Shown one piece after another: positions 38,361-50,348 of a DNA stretch of 64,000 bases; position 1 is the first letter of the stretch, and every line of letters begins with the position of its first letter. Below the pieces are notes generated by a model. That model did not search any database, was not told the origin of the DNA, and saw only the letters and a list, made by a program, of their open reading frames with translations. Origin of the DNA: Sipunculus nudus (Eukaryota > Annelida > Sipuncula > Golfingiida > Sipunculidae). Where the stretch lies: NCBI GenBank assembly GCA_026874595.1, contig CM049306.1:7375519-7439518 (forward strand), read 5' to 3'. A program made the translations under genes and the position numbers.

Positions 38361-39306
38361 TTAGCTGAGCTGACTATTAGTCATCAGAAATAAAGCAATG
38401 GTCCTTTGTCCGTTAACAATTTATGGCAAGTTTGAAACTGTTGGACCTAGAAACCTGTAATTTAAGGTCCACTGAGTTCATTAAAAAATCTCCTTGGAAA
38501 CCTCAAATTAGGTCACTGTGACCTGTATCCTCCCAGCTATGGGGCTTGAAAGGAACCCCGAAGAATAATTAAAAATTTGATACAAAACCTCCAGTATCTT
38601 GATAACCCTGAGTCTTGCCTTGAATATTGACCATGACCTGGGTTGTCAGTTCCCGAAAAACTAGTGGCGCCATTTGCATTTTTTCTCATTTCTGACGATT
38701 TTATTTCTGTTTTTAAGACCGTCAAATGATAGCAATTATGTAAGTCTTTAAACTGGGGTTTTATCAAGTGCCCCAAAACCTGGTGTGCTTATTGATTCTG
38801 ACTGGTTTTTTCAGTATCTGAAGACTGGTGGTGCAACCTGCTTTTCTACTTTTTACGATTTTTTTTTCCCTTAATTTTGAGACTGCCAAGTTATATTGAT
38901 ACTATCAGATTTGCAATTATTTTCATCTAGTGTCCTGAAACCTTGTGTGTTATTAGGGTTCCACTTGAATAAGCGGATGCACTTTAGTAATCACCCTGTC
39001 CGTCCGTCTGTCTGTCTGTTCATTTTTCTGTATGTTCGTCAAATTTGTCTCCTGATGATAACTCCAGTTTGGTTTGACATATCAATTTCAAACTTGAGTT
39101 ATATATGGCCCACCTCTAAAGCAAGAACTCTTTTGCATTTTAGTCAATGAGATCAAAGGTCAAAGTCATGGGACCCACTCATATAGAAAAATTATGGATG
39201 CATTTTAAGCCAAACCTTTCATCCCAAACCTTCCATCTAGCACATATAGGTGACCTGCAAATAAGAGATGAACCTGATTGAATTTTGGGTTTCACAAGGT
39301 GTTTGG

Positions 39307-39337
<31 letters not shown>

Positions 39338-39480
39338 TTTCGTTGGTGTGCCCGAATACATAAACACCGCCGAGAATATATTTTGTAGCCAGTGTTTTCG
39401 CTAAATCTCCAGAGTTAACTTCAAATATATTATGCACATCCATCACTTCCTGAAGCCTTGTAGTGCCACCTGTATTTTTA
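38361..39480 (+). mobile_element. Composite repeat copy (GCTCAGCTGACT-type head plus CACCCTGTCCGTC module)
   Basis: The head TTAGCTGAGCTGACTATTAG is followed by one unit of the ~340-bp type, then the module CACTTTAGTAATCACCCTGTC and a GGTCAAAGTCA segment. A run of 29 G occurs at 39308-39336. The order of parts matches 58084-59500. Confidence 0.5.
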
Positions 39481-39485
39481 ACACA

Positions 39486-41100
39486 TTTTTTTTAGCGAAC
39501 ATGTGAGCTTATGCGATGGTGCAGCGTTGTTCGTTCGCCGTCCACCGTCGTCCGTACGTTTACCCATGCTATCTCAGAAACCATCAGAGCTAGCAGCTCC
39601 AAATTGCATGTAAGAATCAGTTACATGTCAAACTTCATCGTATTGAGCTTATTTTTTGGGTATCTGCATTCACTTCGATTTAATAGGGAAATAGCTTTAA
39701 AACCTTTAAAAACGTCTTCTCCGAAACTGCCCAGCCAAATTGTCCAATATTTCACAGAAATGATCCCTGGAACAATCTCTCTAAACCTTTTTCGAATGGT
39801 TCCAGTTCGGAGATTTTTGGCCGAGTTACAGGAGGTTGGACATCTGTCCAAAAAAGCACACTAAAATTAAAATCTCAGAAACGGCTGAAGCTATCATCAC
39901 CAAATTTTATGGCAATTTGATGTTTGTCACATAAGTCATATCTGAAATTGAGGTATTGGTGGCGCCACCTACAATGATCTGTTTTTTTTTAACAAGCAAA
40001 CATGTAATTTTAGACTCTTCTAGCTTATACACTGTTTTATGATGAAACTGTTAAGCTGATTGGTTTAAACTTTACAAGAATTATTCTATGGTAGGGTTCT
40101 GCCAGTTTTATAAGAATAGATTGGGTAAATGCAGCTTCAAAAAAGCAGTGTAGCCAATTCAAAAAGGCTTTCGGTGTCTGAAGACATATTTGACAACATG
40201 CCAAGTTTCAACATGCCGAGTCAAGAGGTCATTCAGTTTAACCAGGTGAGGTCAAGACATCACCATGGCAACTGACCTGGCTCTGTCTGGTGTCTAGATA
40301 ATGTGTCTAGACGTCTAGCCACATCGTCTAGAGGCAGAATGCCAAGATTAGAACTAGTGGAACTATATCTTTCAACTGTTTGAAAAAACTTGGTTTGCAT
40401 TTTTAGTGAATCTGTCAGCTTATGCGATGGTGTGGCGTAGTCCGTCGTGTGTCATAGCTATCTCAAAAAGGGCTGGATTCAGCAACACTATTAAAAAAAA
40501 AAAATCATCTAAAAAAATCTATTGGATTTTGCTTATTCCTTGGCTAACTGCATTTTCTTAGATTTTATAGGGAAAAAGCTTAAAAACATTTCAAAATGTT
40601 CTTTTCAGAAACCATGCTGCCAAATTGTCCGTTCATCTGTCCAGTAATCCTCCCTTGCAAAAAGAACGTATCCGAAATATCCTGACTGATACATCGTAGT
40701 TTTAACATTATTTCTACCAAAACCATGGAGGAGTTGGAAACATGGCGACCTTAACCATGATATTCATAGTCAAATCAGCCAAACTGTTAAATTGCTGTGA
40801 ACCCCATAACCTTTAAAGTACGTGATATTTTGTTCTCAAATTTTATACACAAGTTGGTTTCAACCAACTGAAAACGAAAAATGTTGGACAGGATCTTTTA
40901 GAGCAAATTAGCTAAATTATATAGTTCATCAACTGTAGGATATTTTATGAACATGAACACTCGGGAAGTGTTGCATATTTCCCCCTCAAGTTTGACACAT
41001 CAGTTGCTGCCACCAAGTTCTCAGATGGTTCGAAAACTGATGACCTTAACCTTGATCTTCAAGGTCCACTCTGCAGAATGCCGGTATTATTGTAACCTCT
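39486..41100 (+). mobile_element. Two decayed GCGAACCTGTGAGCTTATGCG-headed copies
   Basis: Heads at 39486 (TTTAGCGAACATGTGAGCTT) and 40409 (TTTAGTGAATCTGTCAGCTT) are each followed by GTCCGTCGT-like sequence and AT-rich units with TTTTATAGGGAAAAAGC. GGTGGCGCCACC is at 39958-39969. Confidence 0.45.
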
Positions 41101-41398
41101 TCAAATTTTAAAATAATGAAGACTGACTCACCAGTTGTGCGCACCATGTTCTCGGATGAGTTGGATGGTTGCTGAACTTGATCTCAGACTTAAAGTACAA
41201 ATCTGCGGAATTTTAGGATTATTATCACACCTAAGTTTTAAAGCTTTACATATTTCGAGTTTTAGCATGTTTCAATTTCCACATGTTGCAAATTTTCATA
41301 ATCATGTTTTAAGGACTCTAACACCTCTAGCATGCCCATCATTACGTCTCTAAGATGCTACAATTTGCATATCACAACATACAACACACATTCATAAC

Positions 41399-41604
41399 TG
41401 TAGTAGGAACGGATTAAATGACCTGCCCAAGGATCCGAGACCCGTCATAGGACCCCCAAGTTTTACGCCAGAAGACCACCGAAGAGTGTCGTGTGTACAA
41501 GGGCCGAGCTGTAGAGAGCCATCGAGGAGTCCATGTCCGATTGGAGCTGCCTGTTGGCGTGTTTGAGGTCGTACTACGAGGTGAGACTACCCACATCTAC
41601 TATA
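41399..41604 (+). repeat. 5' LTR of the Ty3/gypsy element
   Basis: It starts TGTAGTAG and ends CTACTATA, an imperfect inverted pair. It matches the 3' LTR with three substitutions, all in the first ~65 nt. If the target duplication is 5 bp (ATAAC) the LTR ends at 41603; if 4 bp (TAAC), at 41604. Confidence 0.93.
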
Positions 41605-41605
41605 A

Positions 41606-41617
41606 TGGCGACGAGAA
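41606..41617 (+). other. Primer-binding site, tRNA-Ser type
   Basis: TGGCGACGAG begins one or two bases after the 5' LTR. It is complementary to the CTCGTCGCCA 3' end of animal tRNA-Ser, so minus-strand DNA synthesis is probably primed by tRNA-Ser. Confidence 0.75.
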
Positions 41618-42636
41618 TGATTTGGAGCGGGTTTAGCCCCGGTTTTACCTCTTAGATAGTCGGTAGTCGTTGTATCTAGATCTTAGCTCGGCAAGGAGCC
41701 GCCATTTTGCTTGGCGCGCTATTCAAAAACTTTGGTCCCTTTGCTGACTTCAGCAGTCGAGACAAGCTTTCGTACAGCGTTGTCTTGTGTTTTCTTAACT
41801 GGACAATTAGTTGTTCTTGCCAGTTATTGTACTGGATAGAGCTGTCAATAGTCTTAGTGCTTGCAATAGTCGAATTTCGGTCTTCCCCATATCGTCTTGA
41901 TCAGAGCTGTGATCACGTGACCCCGTGTTTCTGGTCAAGATCCCCGAAATTCTTAACTCTGAACGATTTTTTGTCATGTATTTTTTTGAGTATTGTCCTA
42001 GAATATTTCATATTCTTCTCTGCCCCCTTGATTAGCTGCAATTTCTGTGGTTACAGGCAATTTTCCTTTATATACCTTGTTAGGACCGGAGTTTGACGAG
42101 TTTATACTTGAATGCTATTACTGTAGTATTAGCCCCTTTTGTAGTTCACAGTCTGCCTGTACTGAGGCCCAATCTTGTATTTTTAATGTGCAGGTAAGGT
42201 CAAGGTTGTTTGCTGACAAAAAAAATTTTTTAAGCCGTCAGTAGTAATAGGTGGGTAAGCAGGAAGCATGAGGTAACCCCATATTGCTGTTATTGTATTG
42301 TGCTTCCACCAAATTCTTTTATAGTCTATTATAGACTGGACAGGTACTTTTAGTGTAGTAGGTCCCGATACTTTTTGCGTTATTTTTCATATTTCTCTTT
42401 AAAGTGTATAGATCTGGACCCTGTGCATGCACTTTGCTGGCTTACTTGCTTGTTCATGTTGTTGAGCCCCTATTACCTTTGTTGTTGGTTATGAGCCTGG
42501 CATTGCTTTTTTGCTAAATTTGCGCATCCCTAATCAGCTTGCGTTGTTTGTTTTGCTAATCATTGAATATTCCTTGTGTGCATTGGGCTACCTGTCACAC
42601 AGGCGACCTTCCCTGTCCCTTGTTACAACTGGCATC
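41618..42636 (+). other. Retrotransposon 5' leader
   Basis: About 1 kb lies between the primer site and the first gag ATG. Open frames here (such as 41707-42096) have no recognisable domain and an untypical composition, so I treat the stretch as untranslated leader. Confidence 0.6.
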
Positions 42637-44543
42637 ATGGCCCAATTTCAAAATTCTATTGATGTCAGTTCTGCTTCGGTGTCCCAATTGGTCACCTATT
42701 TCACGGATATGCTGTCCCCAGCCACAATCCTCCACATTGTTCGGTTGCGTGAGTCAACCCCTGATTTTGGCCTACCTGATTTGGCTCATGCTACTGGTCT
42801 AGCGTTACCCTTTTGGGAGCGTCTTTCCCGGGAAGGCAAGATTCGTCTTTCAGGTAGGATGGGTGGGCCCCCGAATCCCGGCCCAAACGATTCCTCCATC
42901 GATCGAATCCTTCATGCACTTCCTACCGAAGCTGTATATGTCCCGCCTCCAAATATGTTAAGGGAGGGGAGTGTAAGATGTGACTGTTAACCCCAGTCTA
43001 GAGGTGTGGGAATGCGAAGTGGTCCCAGTGTAGACCAAACCCAGCCTGAACTTGGTCGTCATGCTGGAGCCCCCAGTAATGAAGGCAGTAGTCCAGCGTC
43101 AACGGCTGGATATTCCAAGCAAGGTACAAGCAACCTTGACGTGTTAACGATGATTGGGAATTCAGGTCCTCTGTCCACCAAGGGCGATATTAGGGGGGAA
43201 GTATACTATCAGGGAACAAATGAGGGTTTTGACCCAGCTACAGGTCCCGCTTTAAGCGTGCGTCGGACTTCTGCCCCCTTACCAGTGAATTCACGCCCGG
43301 GTACTCAACCGGCCTCAGGTAATGGGGGTCCCTATAATCACACACTGCGGGAGGCGTACGACCGGGGCGTCCTCTGGGCTCAGCCTACTAGATCCAGCCG
43401 AGTTAGCAACAAGAAACGGTCTTCAAGGCCTAAGAAGAGTGTAGACGGACACGCACTGCGTCGCTGGCATAGGTCCAGTTCCTCTGAGTCAAACGACTCA
43501 ACCTCGGAAGAACGTGGCGGCACACGGTCCCTTAAGAAGCATCACCATCGTCGGGTTAGGTCCATCAGCTCGAGTGATGGTTCAAGGCATAGGAGAAGGG
43601 ATAACCGAGCCAGTTCTTACTCCGAAGATTCAGAATACTATTGTTCACCTCACCGCCATGGCGCCAGAAGGAGAAGAAGGAGCCCAGACATCATGAAGTT
43701 AGGCACCTTCACAGGCGATAGGAATTGGAGTGGTTTCTTCTTCCAGTTCCAGAGGTTGGCAGACAGGCGAGGATGGTCTAGACACAAGAAAGCAGAAAAA
43801 CTTGTCGACTCCCTTGGTGGGAGGGCACTTGATTATGTCAGAGAGCTTAAATTGGAAGGTGACTACAAACGCTTAACTAAGAAGTTAGAGCAACATTTTG
43901 GAATGAGAGATGCACCTATCACTGTGCGAAGGGAGCTTCAGTTTGCAAGACAGGAGGACCAGGAGACGTGGAGGAGTTTAGCGAAAGGGTTCACGTCCAG
44001 GTTATAAACGGTTTCCCAGGCGCCACAGAAGATACAATTCAACAGCTCGCCATTGAATACTTCCTGAGGGGATGCGGCGACAAGAAAGCAGCAGTTAGCG
44101 CCATGGGAAGGAACCCAAAATACCTCCACAAAGCTCTTCAATACGTGAAGGATGCCATCAACAACCACCGAGCCATTTATGGGAAGACACACATAGCCCG
44201 TAATAGGGTAACGTTCGCCGAGAGTGCAACGTCAGATATGGAAGGTCAAGTTGACACAAAGCAGGCCCAGTCGACAATATCTGAAAGGGTCAACCCGTGG
44301 AATGGCACACAACCCGAAACTAGCGACCAGGCTTGGGCGCCAATGAACAAACGCATTGACAGTCTGGAAGGATTGATCAAGAAAGCCTTAATGGTGTCCA
44401 GGCCCAGATCCGTAAGCCCAAGTAGGCCCCAGCTAAAGCCTGCTAATAGCGTCTGCTACAAATGCAATCAGCGGGGAAGTTTCAGAAACAATGTCCAAAT
44501 AGTGAGGGCAATCCTGCCCATAAGGAACCAGAACAGGGTTTAA
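42637..44543 (+). pseudogene. gag of the Ty3/gypsy element, disrupted
   Basis: Gag is the structural polyprotein of the retrotransposon particle. It starts with MAQFQNSIDVSS in a leader-free frame. An in-frame TAA at 42988-42990 breaks it, and the same frame continues through a Ser/Arg/His-rich stretch and the capsid-like WSGFFFQFQRLADRRGW segment. A one-base frame change near 43968 moves the reading to another frame (EEFSERVHVQVINGFPGA and on). A nucleocapsid CCHC knuckle begins CYKC at about 44454, but its histidine position is serine and the frame is lost within it, so the knuckle is not intact. Gag is therefore probably not functional. Confidence 0.8.
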
Positions 44544-44658
44544 AAGGCCAAGGGTTGCGTTAAATGGCCTAGATGCAACCCAGTTATCAGAAGGCCATTT
44601 ACATGAAACAGAGGCTGAAGAGGCCAATCGTCAGCACTCATCGACCCCGCTAGGTGGG

Positions 44659-45525
44659 GTGGAGCAAGGTCAGTCTCCCCTTCAACGGGAGGACTCCTCT
44701 GTCAGTTCAGGTACTCAGGAACGTTTCTGTGAAGCAGAAGTTAAAGTATGCCAAACTCAAGGACTTACGTTAGTAGCCCCTGTTAAGATAAACGGGGTTG
44801 ACACCCAGGCTGTGATCGACAGTGCGTCTCAAATCACTGTGATCAGCCTCAGCTTTTATGATAGTCTACCCGAGAAGCCTGTATGCACAGGCACAGCCAC
44901 CCTGAAAGGGATTGGCAGGGATGATTCGGCGCTAACAGCAGAGCGCGCCCCTGACACAATTATCCAGTTCGGTAAGAAAGCGTACCATTGGCCAGTGTAC
45001 ATAGCCAAAATATCAGATTCAGTGCTTCTTGGTCTAGACTTTCTACTGGCACAAAAGTGCACAGTTAATTTAGAAAACAAAACCGTAAGCTTACCGGGAG
45101 AGGTAGTACAGGCTTCAATCCGGACAAGTCCGGATGACGATATCTGTGGATGTTCAGTAGTTGCTGCAGCCCGGAGGGTGCTGCAACCCAATGCGGTGAG
45201 CACCATCCCTATAAGAGTCCTTAGTTGCAGAGTTGAAAATTGCGACTACTTAGTTGAATCCAAGTTTAGCCAGGTGGAACTATGGTCCCCCAAGATGTTC
45301 ACTAGGGGTAGTGGGCGCATAGATGTTTGCAATAGTTCCAACAGGTGTATCACGCTTCGCCCAAATCAACCTGTGGGCGTGGCGACAGGAGTAGAAGGGA
45401 TCCTTACATTCCTAAGTATTGAGTCTGCGGACTATACAGTGCTCCGACAGGGGGCGCTGTGCCGGTTCCACCAATGCCAGTGCCCACTGTCAGACGCGTG
45501 TCTGGAATTGCAGGGGACCAGTTAA
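44659..45525 (+). CDS. Retrotransposon aspartic protease region
   Basis: A 288-codon open frame contains a retropepsin fold. The segment AVIDSASQITVIS has the catalytic Asp at residue 54 in a D-S-A form, a known variant of D-T/S-G in Ty3/gypsy elements, and SVLLGLDFL matches the second (ILG) flap region. The protease would cut Gag and Pol. Its frame differs from that of the reverse transcriptase by one base; the two overlap at 45459-45525, which may be a programmed shift or a lesion. Confidence 0.75.
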   Translation: MEQGQSPLQREDSSVSSGTQERFCEAEVKVCQTQGLTLVAPVKINGVDTQAVIDSASQITVISLSFYDSLPEKPVCTGTATLKGIGRDDSALTAERAPDTIIQFGKKAYHWPVYIAKISDSVLLGLDFLLAQKCTVNLENKTVSLPGEVVQASIRTSPDDDICGCSVVAAARRVLQPNAVSTIPIRVLSCRVENCDYLVESKFSQVELWSPKMFTRGSGRIDVCNSSNRCITLRPNQPVGVATGVEGILTFLSIESADYTVLRQGALCRFHQCQCPLSDACLELQGTS

Positions 45526-47456
45526 AGGACAATACAGAGGGCAGAGTGGTACCAGACCATCTGAAAGAAATCGTCAGTCAGGTCAGGGAGACAGCATCAA
45601 AGGATCAGGCCACACAATTAGAGAAGCTCTTGCTTACGTACCAGGGCGTTTTTGCTAAGCACGACTTGGATCTAGGTTGCTTGTCTGAGGTTCGCCACAA
45701 CCTGGATACAAAAGGCCACGCGCCAGTCCACCAACGTATGAGGAGAGTTCCAATCAGTTTCAAACAGGAAGAGAGGAGCCACCTAGAGAAACTCCTAGCA
45801 GCAGGGGTTATTCGCCATTCTAGTTCGGAGTGGGCCTCAGCACCAGTGTTGGTAAGGAAGAAGGACGGAGGGGAGAGATGGTGCATAGATTTTAGAGCCC
45901 TGAACGAAAGGACAGTCAAGGACACCTACCCTCTCCCCCTAATCGAAGATTGCTTGGATACCCTGGCTGGCACTGTCTATTTCTCCACTCTGGACTTAGC
46001 CTCCGGCTACTATCAGATAGAGTTGGAAGAAGATGCAAAAAGGAAAACAGCATTCATAACAAAGTACGGGTTGTTTGAACACAACTGTCTAGCATTCGGC
46101 CTCTGTAATGCGCCAGCGACCTTTCAGCGTGCCATGAATCACGTGCTGAGGGGGCTCACGTGGTCCGAAGTCATCGTGTACATCGATGACATAATCGTCC
46201 TCGGTACTTCATTTGACCAACACTTGGCCAGTTTGGAGAAAGTATTCGAACGTCTGCGAACACACAACCTGAAACTCAAGCCAAGAAAGTGTGAGTTCCT
46301 GAGATCTGAAGTAGAATTCTTAGGGCGGACCGTTAGCTACGAAGGCGTCAAGATCACAGACGGGAAAACGGACATAATCAGAAGTTGGCCAGTCCCTGTC
46401 ACAAGGAAAGAACTCGAATCCTTCCTGGGATTCTCTAATTATCATCGCGCACACATCCAAGGCTTTGCGGGAATTACTGCATGTTTGTATGAGCTAGTGA
46501 AACCCAAATCCATTTTCGTATGGTCTGAACAGCACCATGATGCATTCGAAGCACTCAAGGAGCGGTTGACTTCAGCCCCGTGCTTAGCGCTGCCTTCAAA
46601 GGAAGGAACGTTCATTTTAGATTGCGACGCCTCCGACTACGCAATAGGGGCTGAACTCTCGCAGTTGCAGAACGGCCAGGAGCGTACCATCTCATATGAG
46701 AGCTTAACTCTGACCAAGGAGCACAGACGCTACTGAACCACCCGCAAGGAACTGCTGGCGGTAATACGGTTTTGTCGACATTACAGACACTATCTCTTGG
46801 GGAGACCATTTGTGCTAAGGTCTGACCACAATTGGCTGGCCTGGCTTATGCGTTTTCGGCATGTAGAGGGTCAGCTAGCCCGTTGGCTGGAGGAGCTTGC
46901 TAACTTTGACTTTAAGATCGTGCACCGGGCCGGCAATAAGCATTGCAAAGCGGACGGCCTTTCCAGAATTCCGTCACTGCCATGTGAATGCTACAGTGCA
47001 GGAGCTCGTACCCAAGACCTCCCTTGTAAGGGGTGTCAGTACTGCCAGAGAGCAAGTGAAAAGTGGATCCGATTCACAGAAGATGATGTGGTTCCTTTGG
47101 CAGTCAGGACATGTGAACTTGGAGTTACGGCCGAAGATACAGCTGGTGAAGAGGAACCTGGAGATGCGAGAGAAATTGACGGTTCCTCAGATGCATCCGG
47201 ATGCCATACAGCCACAGATTCAGGCAGTGAAGTGTCCGACACAGAATCCATCCCGGACCAGACGCCTAATTGGCTGGAAGCTTACTCTTCTAATCAGCTG
47301 ATAGAGATGCAGGATGCTGACCCGGACCTAAAGCCCTTGGTATTTTGGTTGGACAATGGAGAGCCGAAGCAGGCAGAACTGCTCCTCACTAGTCCTGCAG
47401 TTAAATCTTTGTGGGCATGTAGGTCCCAATTGCAGTTGAGGGGCGGTGTACTCCAA
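45459..47456 (+). pseudogene. Retrotransposon reverse transcriptase-RNase H, interrupted by TGA
   Basis: The frame contains the LEKLLAAGVIRHSSSEWASA entry segment, FSTLDLASGYYQIELEED, FGLCNAPATFQR and the catalytic YIDD at 46179-46190, followed by a thumb and RNase H beginning ILDCDASDYAIGAELS. A TGA at 46734-46736 stops translation just after EHRRY, where related elements have cysteine. Beyond it the same frame goes on with TRKELLAV and RSDHNWLAWL to TAA at 47457. The RNase H is thus split by a single nonsense codon. Confidence 0.88.
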
Positions 47457-47458
47457 TA

Positions 47459-48932
47459 ATGTGGGAAGGCGATGATGGGGCACACCCCTTATTGGTGGTC
47501 CCTGAGGGTTTAAAACAGGAAATCCTTAAACTTTGCCATGGCTGCCCCACAGCTGGGCACCTAGGAAGAGATAAGACCTTGGCACGCCTCCGTAGGTCCT
47601 TTTTCTGGCACAATATGGTCAGAGACTGCACTGTATGTGGCACAGTGTCAAGTCTGCAACCGACATAAACGGCCTGTTAGAACTGCAAAAGCAGGATTAG
47701 TCAACTATCATTCTGGATATCCAATGGAACGTGTGCATCTGGACGTCCTTTGGCCATTTACAACAAGCACACAGGGGAACTCTTACATCTTAATGATGTG
47801 TGACCAATTCTCCAAATGGCTTGAGTGTGCGGCTATTCCTGACCAGACAGCGGAGACTGTGGCCAAGCAATTCATCATGCATTTAGTCACCACCTTCGAT
47901 TGTCCGCTTATCGTTCACACCGATCAAGGCCGCAATTTTGAGTCGAACCTGTTCAAAGCTTTCAGTGAGAGGATGGGTATAGCCAAGACTAGGACTACCC
48001 CCTACCACCCCTCTTCGAATGGCCAGGTTGAACGGCAAAACAGGAATGTGTTGCAGATGGTGCGGTGTATGATCCAAGGCCGGACTCGGGAGTGGGACGA
48101 AGATCTACCACTCGTCGTTATGGCTCTGCACTCGATTGTCAACCGAATGACAGGTTTCTCTGCAAATCAAATTATGCTGGGACGCGAGGTTTACCAACCC
48201 ACCGATTTGATACTTGGTATGAATACAGATGAGCCAAGCCATACTCCTGAGAGCTGGGTCCATAACCTCACGAAGCGTATGGAGGCCATTCACCATCGTG
48301 TGAGGGAGAAGTTGAAAGGTAACCTCGTGCATCAAAAACAACTGTACGACATTCTCATAAGAGAGGATCGTTTTGGGATGGGTGATGTGGTTTACCTCCA
48401 TGACAGGTCAACAAAGAAGGGGCAAAGCCCGAAGCTTCAACCCATCTGGAAAGGGCCTTATTTAGTGGTTAAGGCAAAGCCTCCATTGTATTTGGTCAGG
48501 ACAAAGAAAAAGGAGTCCTACCATCACCACAACAACCTGAAGCGTTGTGCAGACGGCTTTCTTCCCCATTGGCTACGAAGAGCTCACGCTCAGTTATTCC
48601 ATCAGGAAACAGCCGCCTTACTAGATCAGTCTGAATCCATTCCAGAATCCTCTGATGGTGGTCAAGATTCGGCAGAAGGAGGGTCAGCACCGACCTCGTC
48701 AGGGGAACCTGCAGTAGCTGTTGCAGCCTCAGGGGGCGCCCTTGGTAGTGATCCCGCCGTTTCGGATCCTAGTAGTAGTGTAACTGAAGATATTCCAAAG
48801 GGAAGTCCAGAGCCTCTTTCTGAGTGCCAGGATTCAGGGATCTCGCCACTAGACTCACCAGCCCATAGCAACAGGGAGTCGAGGCGTAAGTGCCGGAAGC
48901 CGGCTTATCTTAAGGATTATCTTATGCCATAG
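47459..48932 (+). pseudogene. Retrotransposon integrase, frameshifted
   Basis: The N-terminal HHCC zinc domain (H..H in CHGCPTAGHLGRDKT, then C..C in AQCQVC) is read in one frame up to about 47635 and then returns to the pol frame, so two compensating frame changes bracket it. The core, numbered from 47637, has D36 (VHLDVLW), D96 (HTDQG) and E132 (GQVERQN), the D,D-35-E triad. Downstream are the GPY/F-like segment (PIWKGPYLVV) and a Ser-rich tail ending at TAG 48930-48932. No chromodomain is seen. Confidence 0.88.
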
Positions 48933-49492
48933 CGTAAGGTGCATGGAGTTATAGATAAGGCATTGCCACTTATTGTTATTTAGAGTTACATTTTGTAGAG
49001 CGATGGAAGACCCAGAGGGTCTTGGGGAGGACAGATTTGTTCCCAATTGTGAGTCCTCTGAGAGTATTCGTACAGCTAGTCCCCCTTATCAGTTGTACTT
49101 TAGTGGGAATAGCTCTCTTCGTTTATAGTTCTTTTCATAGTTCACGTGTTATTACCTGTAGGGCAAGGTTTTGTTGAGACAGTTTAAACTTAATAGGTTT
49201 AGAAGCTGTACAGTGTACAACGGATGCGTTGCCAATGTCTGCGGGGCAAGCCTCGGTGACCCTTCCGACTTTGTACAGCTGATTGTCCCTTAGGGCATCA
49301 CTAGATATGTCGTGTTGTTCCAAGCCAGAGTAATTTAGACCTCAGGTCGACAGGGTAATTTTAGTGTTCAGTGTCCAGTGTACTGTCCAGTTTGACTACT
49401 TTGTCCAGTTGTTAGCTGCTAACGTTCAATATCCATAGTCTCGGGATATAGTCGCCTCAGGCCATTCTTTTGGAGGTGGGCTCACCTCTCAC
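48933..49492 (+). other. Retrotransposon 3' untranslated region
   Basis: About 560 nt lie between the integrase stop and the polypurine tract. I see no open frame with a recognisable product. Confidence 0.6.
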
Positions 49493-49506
49493 AAAAAGGG
49501 GAGGAA
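49493..49506 (+). other. Polypurine tract
   Basis: AAAAAGGGGAGGAA directly abuts the 3' LTR. This is the usual position and composition of the plus-strand primer in LTR elements. Confidence 0.85.
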
Positions 49507-49711
49507 TGTAGTAGGAACGGATTAAATGACCCGCCCAACGATCCGAGACCCGTCATAGGACCCCCCAGTTTTACGCCAGAAGACCACCGAAGAGTGTCGT
49601 GTGTACAAGGGCCGAGCTGTAGAGAGCCATCGAGGAGTCCATGTCCGATTGGAGCTGCCTGTTGGCGTGTTTGAGGTCGTACTACGAGGTGAGACTACCC
49701 ACATCTACTAT
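49507..49711 (+). repeat. 3' LTR of the Ty3/gypsy element
   Basis: This is a direct copy of 41399-41603, beginning TGTAGTAGGAACGG right after the polypurine tract and followed by ATAAC. The last ~140 nt appear identical to the 5' copy. Confidence 0.93.
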
Positions 49712-50348
49712 ATAACTATGAATCCAAAATGAAGAATTCGGGATTTAGCCGTGGCAACACTTTACTAAGTAGTACATTATACACAATGTTATTAAAGTCC
49801 AATTAAAACATTTTTATTAGTAAACTTTAGTTTGAGAACTTAATGGTGACCACAGGTCTGCATATATACACATGCGCGCATAGGTTTCATCTATCAAGAA
49901 CGCCGTGTTTGGCATGGGTCCGAAGAATTGGCTGCATGGTACAATCTCACCTTATTGCCCAATCTCTTGTCGGGGAATTGGGCGGAACTTTATATCCTAA
50001 GGTCAATTACCCTTCAGATCGAGTCATTCAATATTCATGTAACATTTATTATACTCAAAGAACAGAAATAGTTACCACAGCATAACTGGAATTTGAGAAT
50101 GGGTGAAATAATGTCAGATATTACAATCAGTTTAACTGTTTTGTTTTTTATATATGTTTCAGTATCTCCATTATCTTGGTTATCTCGAGCCAAAATCGCA
50201 ATTTAAGAAATAATGTGCCCGGAAAAATTTCCTAGTATAGACTGAACATTGCAGATGAAAGCTTACAACATTGAAACTTCAGGAAGGGTAGACCGGGGCA
50301 AGACGCCCACCGGTAAATCTTTATTCCAATTTCGTGGTTTTAAATCGT

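Larger units (their letters stand above)
41399..49711 (+). mobile_element. Full-length Ty3/gypsy LTR retrotransposon, broken ORFs
   Basis: The 8.3-kb element has two near-identical 205-206-bp LTRs, a primer-binding site, a ~1-kb leader, gag, protease, reverse transcriptase, RNase H, integrase and a polypurine tract. The order protease-RT-RNase H-integrase is that of Metaviridae (Ty3/gypsy). It is flanked by ATAAC at 41394-41398 and 49712-49716. The two LTRs differ at only about three sites, so insertion was recent, yet gag and pol carry at least two in-frame stops and several frameshifts. It lies between TRABD and the SLC5 gene and does not interrupt either. Confidence 0.95.

Noticed and set aside
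39179-39446. Proline-rich frames on the minus strand
   Set aside because: They result from reading a 29-G homopolymer.
41707-42244. Open frames of 129 and 65 codons in the retrotransposon leader
   Set aside because: They have no domain, low-complexity hydrophobic composition, and lie between the primer site and gag.
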